NCBI GenBank assembly: GCA_964519895.1
Contig: CAZFLE010000024.1
Span: 10,088 to 74,087 of the forward strand
Reading direction: 5' to 3'
DNA length: 64,000 nucleotides
DNA from: CAYFPX01 sp964519895
GTDB lineage: Bacteria; Myxococcota_A; UBA796; CAJQPC01
Made by a program: the position numbers and the translations under genes. Positions 8,824-16,705 of the stretch are shown one piece after another. A model generated the notes under the pieces. That model did not search any database. It was not told the origin of the DNA and saw only the letters and a list, made by a program, of their open reading frames with translations. How positions within the stretch are numbered: position 1 is the first letter of the stretch; each line of letters begins with the position of its first letter.

Positions 8824-10818
8824 TCAGGTCGCGAAGTTCCGCAAGATCTCCGTCGGCTCCGTGTACCCCATTCGCAACAGGAACGCGCCGTACTGCTTGA
8901 ACGTGGTCAACGTGCCGTCTTCGACGCCCCTCGCTCTGAGCTGATCGGACAGGCTTTCGTTCATGATGGCCTCGCGCATCCGCGGGTCGATCTGCAGCAC
9001 CTCGTAGGCGCCGACGCGGCCCTGGAAGCCCGAGCCGCTGCACTCGTCGCAGCCGCGGCCACGCCACAGGCTGGCGCTGTCGTCCATCGGCATGATGTCG
9101 GCGCGGGCCAGGTGCTCGCGCACGTTGTCGCTGAAGGTGTGGGCGGTCTTGCAGCGACGGCAGATCCGGCGCAGCAGCCGCTGGCCGATGACCATGCTGA
9201 TCGCGCTGGCCACCAGGTACCGCGCACAGCCGATCTCCACGAGACGGGTCACGGCTTCGGGGGCCCCGTTGGCGTGCAGCGTGCTCAGGACCAGGTGACC
9301 GGTCAGGGCGCCCTCCATGGCGATCTGGGCGGTGGTGGCGTCGCGCATCTCTCCGACCAGGATCACGTCCGGGTCCTGGCGCAGCAGGGCGCGGAGCACC
9401 TGGGGGAAGTCCATGCCCACCGACTTGTTGATCGGGGTCTGGACGATGTTCGGGAGTGTGTACTCGACCGGGTCCTCGATCGTGCTGATGTTGATGTCCG
9501 GCGAAGCCTTGCTCAGCTCGGCCAGGGCCGAGTACAGGGTGGTGGTCTTGCCGCTGCCGGTGGGTCCGACCACCAGCACGCAGCCCATGGTGCCCATGAT
9601 CGCCTGGCGCAGGCGGCTGACCAGGTCTCCGCTCAGGATCAGCGCATCCAGGGGCAACAGCCCGCCGCTGGTCTCGAGCATCCGCATGACGACCTTTTCG
9701 CCGTCGATGGTCGGCAGGGTGCTGATGCGCACGTCAAAGGAGCGGCCACCGTTGCTCACCGAGATGCGGCCGTCCTGGGGCTTGCGCTTCTGCACGATGT
9801 CCAGGTTGGCGGCCACCTTGAGCTGGGACACCAGGGGCAGGTGGAAGGTGTAGGGGGCGTGCACGAATTTCTGTAGGCGTCCGTGGATGCGGAACCGGAC
9901 CCGGCACTGGTCTGCCGGCTCGATGTGGATGTCCGAAGCACCCCGGACGATGGCCTCGGTGAAGATCTCCTTGAGCAGCCGGGTGACGCCGTCGCCGGTG
10001 ATCTCCTTGGCCGATTCGTCCATGAGCATGCGGGCCCGGTGGATCTGCAGGTCCCGCGGCTTCAGGTCCTCGGCCTCGGCTCGGCGCTGGCGCACCTGTT
10101 GGATCACGCGGCCCTGCATGGCCGGCCGGATCACGTGCTCCAGGTAGCGCCGGTAGGCGGCGACACCACAGGCCACTGGGCGCAGGGTCAGGCCAGGGGC
10201 GGCGCGGTGGAGCGCATCCATCGCGACGGGATCCTCGGGGTGGGGCAGCGCCACGAGCAGGTGCTGGTCCTTGAGCTCCAGGGGGACCACGCTGTGCTTG
10301 ATGAGCAGGTCCTGGGGCAGGATGCGGTAGAGCTCCGGATCGAAGACGTGGTCGTTGAGCTCGACGTATTTGTGTGTCAGGTTCTGGGTCTGCTCGGTGA
10401 GACGCCGGGCCAGGTTCTGGCTGATCTTGACGCCGAGCTGAGGCTCGTCCATCAGCAGCATCCCAAAGGAATTCCGACTCAGCCGCAGACAGACCACGTC
10501 GGTCGCGGCGCGGACCGTGGCGTTCCGGCGTTCACCCAGGACCAGGCCGATCTCGCCGAAGGGGTCGGGGGGCTTGAGCTGGGTGACCTCTCGCTCCACC
10601 GACAGCTGCTTGTCCTCGTGGAAGACGGTGCACTGGCCCTGGGAGATGATGAACAGCGCGTCCGCCTCGTCGCCCTGGGTGCAGATGGCCTCGCCCGGCT
10701 CATGTCGGGTGACCTCGAGCTCTCCGATGACACGGTCGACGGTCGCCTTTGGCAGACCGCGGAAGAGCAGGGTCTGCTCCAACATCTCGGCGAGCGCCTC
10801 GGGGGTGGGCTTGGCCAT
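8824..10818 (-). CDS. PilB/GspE-type assembly ATPase with N-terminal cyclic-nucleotide-binding domain
   Basis: 664 aa from the ATG at 10818, with AGAGGT before it. Residues ~15-130 are a cNMP-binding domain; the phosphate-binding cassette FGEIGLVLGERRNATVRA keeps the Glu and Arg that hold cAMP. Residues ~165-235 resemble the N-terminal domain of type II/IV secretion ATPases. The ATPase follows, with Walker A GPTGSGKTTT near residue 420, an Asp box and Walker B (DPDVILVGEMRD), a His box (LVLSTLHANG) and a zinc-binding pair, CRRC and CDEC, near the C-terminus. It faces two pilin genes, so type IV pilus or pseudopilus extension is the likely role, possibly switched by a nucleotide second messenger. 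No PilT, PilC or PilQ gene is in the window. Confidence 0.87.
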   Translation of the reverse strand: MAKPTPEALAEMLEQTLLFRGLPKATVDRVIGELEVTRHEPGEAICTQGDEADALFIISQGQCTVFHEDKQLSVEREVTQLKPPDPFGEIGLVLGERRNATVRAATDVVCLRLSRNSFGMLLMDEPQLGVKISQNLARRLTEQTQNLTHKYVELNDHVFDPELYRILPQDLLIKHSVVPLELKDQHLLVALPHPEDPVAMDALHRAAPGLTLRPVACGVAAYRRYLEHVIRPAMQGRVIQQVRQRRAEAEDLKPRDLQIHRARMLMDESAKEITGDGVTRLLKEIFTEAIVRGASDIHIEPADQCRVRFRIHGRLQKFVHAPYTFHLPLVSQLKVAANLDIVQKRKPQDGRISVSNGGRSFDVRISTLPTIDGEKVVMRMLETSGGLLPLDALILSGDLVSRLRQAIMGTMGCVLVVGPTGSGKTTTLYSALAELSKASPDINISTIEDPVEYTLPNIVQTPINKSVGMDFPQVLRALLRQDPDVILVGEMRDATTAQIAMEGALTGHLVLSTLHANGAPEAVTRLVEIGCARYLVASAISMVIGQRLLRRICRRCKTAHTFSDNVREHLARADIMPMDDSASLWRGRGCDECSGSGFQGRVGAYEVLQIDPRMREAIMNESLSDQLRARGVEDGTLTTFKQYGAFLLRMGYTEPTEILRNFAT

Positions 10819-10991
10819 GATCTACCTCTGGGGTGCGTGGGCGGAGGGAGCCCTGCGGGAACCGGCCACAGTATCGGGGATCCGGGCCGCTACGGGAAGC
10901 CACCCGTCGGGCGCAGGGGGCCGGTGACCCAGGAGTGCCCAGCCTGGGCGCCGTCGCCGTGGCAAACTGCCGCGTCTGTCACGGAGGCGGC

Positions 10992-13900
10992 ATGGCGCGG
11001 CGGTTCTTGTGGGGTCTGATCTTGGTCTTGGCGGCCGGCCCCGCGCACGCGGGCGACTGGGCAGAGGAGCCCCCGGGGACCGCGGACCCGGAGGCCCTTC
11101 GAGAGCTTGCGGACAGCCAGGAGGACCTGGACGGCAACGGCATCATCATGCTGCTGCACGAGGACGTCGTGAGGATCGACGAGCAAGGCCGGGAGGACGT
11201 GACCCGGCGGCTGGTCTACCAGCTCCGCACCCCCGCAGCGGTCTCGGCCTGGGGCCATGTGAAGCGCTGCTGGAGTCCCTGGAACCAGGACCGCCCGGTG
11301 GTCACGGCACGGGTGATGGCCGAGGACGGGCAGGTGTATGCCCTGGACCCCACCACCCTGCTCGAGGCCGACGACGTGCGCGGCAGCCAGGAGATCTACG
11401 AGGACCGGAAGTGCTTGGAGGGGCCGCTTCCGAACGTGGCACCGGGTGCGCTCGTCGAGGAGGTCGCGCACATCACCCAACACCGCGCCGTGTTCGGCAC
11501 CTGGTCCGACGAGGTCTTCACGGTGGATCGGTCTCGGAACCACACGCCGCGCCGCCGGATCCTGATCCAGGCCGCCCCCGGGGTGGAGCTGGCCTATGCC
11601 ACGGTCGGCGGCGATGTCCCGCTCAGCTTCAAGCGCTCCCGCCGCGGCACGACCTTGCGCCTGGACGTGACGGACCTGGTGCCCATCGCCGACTGGGAGC
11701 TCGAGCTGCCGCTGGACAGGCCCACCGGCCGTTGGCTCGCGATCAGCACGGCGCCCAGCTGGAACACGCTGGCCAAGTCCTATGGCGAGCGCGTGGCGTC
11801 GAAGATCGACGCCGCGGGGCTCGAGGATCTGGTGGCCCAGGTCCAGGCAGCGCCCGATCGCAGCGAGGCCCTGAGGATCGCGCTGCGGGGGGTCCAGGAG
11901 CGCATCCGCTACACCGGCCTCGAGCTCGGCGAGCAGGCGCTCATTCCCTTCCTGCCGTCGGAGTCCGTGGCCCGCGGCTTCGGGGACTGCAAGGACCAGG
12001 CGACCGCGCTGGTCGCGGTGCTGCGGGCGTCCGAAATTCCGGCCCACCTGGCGCTCCTCCAGGCCTCCATGGACCCCAACGCACCGGACGATCTCCCCAG
12101 GATGGGCCGGTTCAACCACGCGATTGTCTATGTCCCGGGGGACACCCCCCTGTGGATCGATCCCACCGACCGGACCGCCCCGGTGGGCGAGCTTCCCCGG
12201 GCCGACTCCGGCCGGCGCGCACTGGTGATCCGGCCGGACACCCGGGGACTCGTCACGACACCCTGGGCCCAGGGCACGACCCGGGAGCTCGTGACGGTCG
12301 ACGCGAGCTCTGGCGGCGCCAGCGATCTGGTGGACCGCGCCGAGCACACCGGCTGGATGGTCGGTCCGATTCGCTCCTGGGGCGCCAGCGCCGGCGACGA
12401 ACGCTGGACGAACTGGGCCGAGAGCCACCTGGAGAGCCAGTACTCGGCGACCTATGACCAGCACCTGGTCAAAGGGCTGGCCCCCGACGACCCTGTGGCG
12501 GTGCGGGAGTTTCGCGGTACAGCCAGCTCGGCGGGCAACGTCGCCTTGACCAATGGCTGGCTCACGCCGAGCTTCGGGGACGCCTTCAACGGGGTGCCGC
12601 TGCCCGGCATCGAAGCCCTCCAAGAGGGCATCGACGCCCAGATCGAGGGCAGCGCGGCCGCCGGCCTGCGGGTCTCGTCTTTCCACCACGAGCGGGTGAT
12701 TCGCTGGGACCTGCCACCGGGTTGGGGCGCGGCCAGCCTGCCCGACGGCTACGCGATCGAGCTCCCCGGGCTCTCCTGCACGGCCCTCTGGGAGTCCGGA
12801 CCGGCCTGGATCCAGGTCACGCTGGTGAACGCCAGTCCGGGCGGCAGCCTGGCCCTGTCCGATGCCAAGACCCTGGCCCAGGAGATCGATCGCATCGAGG
12901 CGGAGCAGCTCCCCTGGAGCATCCAGGTGTCGCCAGAGGCCCTGCGCCTGGCGCGCGAGGACCCGGTCCGCGCCGTGGCGGCCGCACGTGCCGTGCTCGC
13001 TGAGCACCCGGACGACCCGATGGCTGCGGCCGGGCTGTCGGTGGTGCTGGCCGAGCTCGGATTCGGCCAGGCCGCGCGGGATGCGGTGGCGGACGCCTTG
13101 GTGCGCTGGCCAGACGAGCCCGTCTTGTGGCGTGCCGAGCTCGTGGCGACCCAGCTGGACGCCCACGGGCGGTCGGGTCTGCAGCCCTATGACCGAGACG
13201 CTGGCGTGGCGGCAACCCGGGCCTTCCTGGCGCTCGAGCCCGAGGACACCGTCATGGTGGGGGTGTTGGTCGACCTGCTGCGGCGCGACGCAGACGGCTA
13301 CCCCGGCGCCGACGAGGCCTCCCTCCAAGAGGCGCTCGGGCTGCTCGAGGAGCACCTGGAGCGGGTCCCTGACGACGTGGCGCTCCGGGCGCTCCGTCTG
13401 CACGTGCTCGGAGACCTGGGAGAGTGGGAAGCTCTACGCACGAGCAGCATCGATCACCTGACCGACGCCGACGCTCTGGGCGCCTGGGTGGCGGGCAACG
13501 CCATGCTGGGAGAGCGCGCCCTCACCAACGCGATCGGTCGGTTCAGCGGCGGAGACCGGTTCAAGGTGGGCTCGGCGGCCCAGAAGGTCCTGCTCAAGCA
13601 GCGGGAGTACGTCGCCCAGGGCCACGTGGTGGCCGCGACGGCGGAGACCACGGTCGACCCCCAGGCCGAGCGACGCCGCGCGGACTTCCTGCGTGGCATG
13701 CAGCACTGGGAGGACGTGACCCGACCGGGCACCCCCGAGCGTGGCCTGGTGGACTACGTGCTCGCCGTGCACGACGCCGACGCGCTGGCCCAGGCCGTCG
13801 AGCTGTCCCGGTGGGAGCGCAGCGCCGCCGACCAGGCGATCGAGGACATGGTGGAGCCCCTGGCGGACTTCAGCGATGACTTCACCGCCGACGTCTTCCT

Positions 13901-14945
13901 GGCCTATGACCTGGTCGACGTGACGCCGCGGGTCCGCCGGGCCGAGGAGCGCGAGTCGACGCACCCCAACCTCACCTGGATCATCAAGCGCGGCCGGACC
14001 TGGCGGGTGCTCGGCACCTCGGCGTGGACACCGGGGCTGGGCCTGGAGCTGCTGGCAGCCCTGGACAAGCGGGACCTGGACCTGGCCCGCCTGTGGGCCG
14101 GGGAGATCATCGACGCCGAGGCGACCCGCTCCGGCGGCCCCGCGCGCTTCTCGTCGCTGGTGGTCCCGGATCCGGCGACCGCCGACGCGGACCGCCTGCG
14201 AGCGCTGGGCGCCGTCACGGCGGCCGTGGCGCGGCCCGAGCAGCTGATCGATGACCAGGAAGCGCTCTTGTCCCCGCTGCCCGAAGACGTGCGCCAGGTG
14301 GTCTTCATGATGGCGGGCCAGATCCTCGAGAGCGCCACGCTGTACGACCTGAGCGCACGGTGGTGGCAGGGCTGGCCCCTGATCCAGGACCTGATCGCGC
14401 CCCAGGACGTGCTGCGCATGAAGGTCCTCGGTGCCCGGGGCGATCGGGAGGCCCTGCTGGCTCTGGTCGACGAGGTGGCCGCGGACCCGGGTCTGTTCGA
14501 CCAGCTGGTGTCCTTGATCGGCCGTGTCGACCTGGCGGCGGCGCTGACCATCGTGGACGAGCGGGGCCACACGCCCAGTCGGCCCGTGGCGAACAACCTG
14601 GCCTGGGCCCTGTTGCTCCGGGACCAGGGCGATGATCTGGCCCGAGGACATGCCTTGCTGGAGCAGGCGCTCTCGACCACGCGAGACCGCACGTCAGCCC
14701 AGCAGCACACCCTGGCCTGTCTGGCTGCCCGCCAGGGGGACTTCGCCATGGCCTGGTCCCTCTACGCCAACCAGAAGTCGCCGCTGTTCACCGGGTGGGG
14801 CTACGTGCGGGGCCTGATCGCCCAGGAGCTCGGTCTCCCGGCCGAAGCCCGGCGCGCCCACGAGAGCGTCGACGGCGACCCCGCAGACACCCGGTCCACC
14901 GCCTGGCTGTCCCGCCAGGCTCTGGACGGCATGGACCTGGACTGA
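10992..14945 (+). CDS. DUF3857 / transglutaminase-like exported protein with long helical-repeat tail
   Basis: 1317 aa, ATG at 10992 with GGAGG before it. The signal peptide FLWGLILVLAAGPAHA directs export. Residues ~40-270 match the DUF3857 type of beta domain (DVVRIDEQGREDVTRRLVYQL). A transglutaminase-like fold follows with a full triad: Cys333 in GFGDCKDQATALVAVLR, His376 in RFNHAIVY and Asp390 in LWIDPTD. DUF3857 and transglutaminase domains often occur together in large bacterial envelope proteins. The last ~600 residues are alpha-helical with TPR-like spacing (WALLLRDQGDDLARGHALLEQAL). The substrate is unknown; a peptidase or a cross-linking role is equally possible. Confidence 0.8.
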   Translation: MARRFLWGLILVLAAGPAHAGDWAEEPPGTADPEALRELADSQEDLDGNGIIMLLHEDVVRIDEQGREDVTRRLVYQLRTPAAVSAWGHVKRCWSPWNQDRPVVTARVMAEDGQVYALDPTTLLEADDVRGSQEIYEDRKCLEGPLPNVAPGALVEEVAHITQHRAVFGTWSDEVFTVDRSRNHTPRRRILIQAAPGVELAYATVGGDVPLSFKRSRRGTTLRLDVTDLVPIADWELELPLDRPTGRWLAISTAPSWNTLAKSYGERVASKIDAAGLEDLVAQVQAAPDRSEALRIALRGVQERIRYTGLELGEQALIPFLPSESVARGFGDCKDQATALVAVLRASEIPAHLALLQASMDPNAPDDLPRMGRFNHAIVYVPGDTPLWIDPTDRTAPVGELPRADSGRRALVIRPDTRGLVTTPWAQGTTRELVTVDASSGGASDLVDRAEHTGWMVGPIRSWGASAGDERWTNWAESHLESQYSATYDQHLVKGLAPDDPVAVREFRGTASSAGNVALTNGWLTPSFGDAFNGVPLPGIEALQEGIDAQIEGSAAAGLRVSSFHHERVIRWDLPPGWGAASLPDGYAIELPGLSCTALWESGPAWIQVTLVNASPGGSLALSDAKTLAQEIDRIEAEQLPWSIQVSPEALRLAREDPVRAVAAARAVLAEHPDDPMAAAGLSVVLAELGFGQAARDAVADALVRWPDEPVLWRAELVATQLDAHGRSGLQPYDRDAGVAATRAFLALEPEDTVMVGVLVDLLRRDADGYPGADEASLQEALGLLEEHLERVPDDVALRALRLHVLGDLGEWEALRTSSIDHLTDADALGAWVAGNAMLGERALTNAIGRFSGGDRFKVGSAAQKVLLKQREYVAQGHVVAATAETTVDPQAERRRADFLRGMQHWEDVTRPGTPERGLVDYVLAVHDADALAQAVELSRWERSAADQAIEDMVEPLADFSDDFTADVFLAYDLVDVTPRVRRAEERESTHPNLTWIIKRGRTWRVLGTSAWTPGLGLELLAALDKRDLDLARLWAGEIIDAEATRSGGPARFSSLVVPDPATADADRLRALGAVTAAVARPEQLIDDQEALLSPLPEDVRQVVFMMAGQILESATLYDLSARWWQGWPLIQDLIAPQDVLRMKVLGARGDREALLALVDEVAADPGLFDQLVSLIGRVDLAAALTIVDERGHTPSRPVANNLAWALLLRDQGDDLARGHALLEQALSTTRDRTSAQQHTLACLAARQGDFAMAWSLYANQKSPLFTGWGYVRGLIAQELGLPAEARRAHESVDGDPADTRSTAWLSRQALDGMDLD

Positions 14946-14955
14946 GACGGGACCG

Positions 14956-15537
14956 TCAGCCCAGACCGAGCAACTGGCTGATGACCGCAGCGGCACCGGC
15001 CACCAGGGCGACCAGGCCGGCCAGGATGTAGCGGGGCTGCATGAGCTGTCCCGAGCGGAGCTTGTGCAGCAGCTGGTTCACGCCGCCCAGGGGTCCTGCG
15101 CCCAGGCGGCTCGTGACCTGTCGCCGGACCTCGCGCTCCATGGCCGACGCGGACGGCAGCACGCTTCGGCCCCCGCCCATGGGCCGCGGCGCCGGTCGCA
15201 CCGCCTGGGTCTCCCCGAGGGTGAAGCGCGGCCCCTGGGGGCTGACCAGGGCAAAGGCGTCCCCCAGGTGGGCTTGGACCGCGCTGGTCACGGGACGGGC
15301 CAGGGGGTTGCCCTGGCTGAACAGGTAGACGGCGGCCCCCTGGGTGGCCGGCTGCAGGCCAAAGGATCCGTCGGCCCCGCGCCAGATCACCGCGTGGAGC
15401 GGGGCCACCCCGAGCTCGGAGCCGAGCTGGATCTGACAGCTGGAGGCGTCGCTGCCCAGCTGGACAGCGGTGCCGTCGAAGGGCCCAAAGGCGGTCCCGC
15501 CCCAGGCCGGGGACAGGGTCAGGGTGAAGCCGGACAT
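14956..15537 (-). CDS. FHA-like domain protein with C-terminal membrane anchor
   Basis: 193 aa, ATG at 15537. Residues ~1-110 form an FHA-like beta sandwich: VQLGSDASSCQIQLGSELGVAPLHAVIWRG has the serine and His spacing of the phosphothreonine-binding loops, but the canonical GR-x-x-S-H-x-x-I is degenerate. A linker leads to a helix and one C-terminal transmembrane segment (ILAGLVALVAGAAAVISQLLG), so the domain probably faces the cytoplasm. The gene converges on the DUF3857 gene with a 10-bp gap. Confidence 0.6.
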   Translation of the reverse strand: MSGFTLTLSPAWGGTAFGPFDGTAVQLGSDASSCQIQLGSELGVAPLHAVIWRGADGSFGLQPATQGAAVYLFSQGNPLARPVTSAVQAHLGDAFALVSPQGPRFTLGETQAVRPAPRPMGGGRSVLPSASAMEREVRRQVTSRLGAGPLGGVNQLLHKLRSGQLMQPRYILAGLVALVAGAAAVISQLLGLG

Positions 15538-15613
15538 GAGGGGATCCTATCGTGCCTCGACATGACGACGCTCAGGCGGGTCCTGCGCCAGGGCTGACCG
15601 CTATGCTGCGCCG

Positions 15614-16651
15614 GTGTCGGACCTGCGAACCCTGTTGGAGGACCTGCCCCAGGGCACAGTCCGGATCGAGGTCCAGCACCACCTTCGCCGACGCTTCCGC
15701 TGGCTCTTCCTGCTCGAGGTCCTGCTCAGCCTGCTCACCTGTCTGTGCCTGGTCCCGCTCGTGCTCCTGCTGGCGGTGGCCGCCGAAGACACGCCGGACT
15801 TCGATCTGGAGCGGCTGTGGGGACGGCGCTGGCACCGATGGCATGGCGTCGAGGTGGTCTTCCAGGCCCGGGGCGCCACCGAGCTGGGCCGCGTACACCT
15901 GGACCCCCTCGACGAGGAGGCGGGCGACGGGGTCCTGGCCGCTGTCCTCCAGGCGGCGAACCAGGCAGGGCTGGTCGTGGTGGAGACCCTGGCGAGCGAG
16001 GTCCTGGCGACCTTCTTCGGGGGCCGACCCGCCCTGGCGTCTCCGGTGGCCGTGGACGCCGGCGCAGCGGCCCGGACACTGACGGGATCCGGCGCCGTCG
16101 TGACCCGGTCGGCAGAGGGGCTCGAAGTGTCGCTCTCAGACCGGCGCCGGAACCGGTTCGCCGCGGGGCTAGGCGTGGTGGTCGGGCTGCCGCTGACCGG
16201 GTGGACCCGGGCTGGGCGTGCCGGCCTGGCCCAGGGCCTGCTCGATGCGCTGGGCACGCCGCCCGGCGCGCTGATGATCGCCGTCGACTCCGATGCCCTG
16301 CGCGTGCGGCGTGTGCGCGGGGACACGGAGTCCTGGGCGCTCACCGCGGCCCGCTCGGAGTGGCTGGGGGTCGTCTGGGGCCCCACCCTCGGGTACGCAC
16401 CGGTCGTTCGGCGGCGGGCCCAGCTGCGGGTGGTCACCCGGGCGGGCACCGTCCGGCTGGATCCCGGGCGCGATCCGGGGCTCGGGCCGCCCTTGCGAGA
16501 CCTGCTCTGGGCAGCCGCAGCAGGGCTGGAGCCGGGGTCCGAAGACCGGGCCTCCCACTGCCCCTTCTGTGGCACGCTCTACCCCTTCGTGCCCGGTTGC
16601 CGCTGTCCCTCCTGCGGCGCCCCCCCAGTCGACCTCAAGAGCACGTGGTGA
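15614..16651 (+). CDS. Membrane protein with C-terminal zinc ribbon, unknown function
   Basis: 345 aa from a GTG at 15614. One long hydrophobic segment (LFLLEVLLSLLTCLCLVPLVLLLAV) sits near residues 30-55, with a mixed alpha/beta region in the middle. The C-terminus has four Cys in two pairs (CPFCGTLYPFVPGCRCPSCG), a zinc ribbon. The divergently transcribed FHA-like gene is 76 bp upstream and may be functionally linked. No family was recognised. Confidence 0.65.
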   Translation: MSDLRTLLEDLPQGTVRIEVQHHLRRRFRWLFLLEVLLSLLTCLCLVPLVLLLAVAAEDTPDFDLERLWGRRWHRWHGVEVVFQARGATELGRVHLDPLDEEAGDGVLAAVLQAANQAGLVVVETLASEVLATFFGGRPALASPVAVDAGAAARTLTGSGAVVTRSAEGLEVSLSDRRRNRFAAGLGVVVGLPLTGWTRAGRAGLAQGLLDALGTPPGALMIAVDSDALRVRRVRGDTESWALTAARSEWLGVVWGPTLGYAPVVRRRAQLRVVTRAGTVRLDPGRDPGLGPPLRDLLWAAAAGLEPGSEDRASHCPFCGTLYPFVPGCRCPSCGAPPVDLKSTW

Positions 16652-16705
16652 GCTGCGCGAGGCACGGGTAGACTGCACGTCCTCCTCGGCACCCGGAGCA
16701 GGGCC

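Noticed and set aside
10890..13403. Long open frame on the minus strand (837 codons) opposite the DUF3857 gene
   Set aside because: It is rich in Gln, Arg, His and Pro with no domain, signal or repeat logic, as expected for the antisense of a high-GC gene; the plus-strand frame has a signal peptide and full transglutaminase triad.
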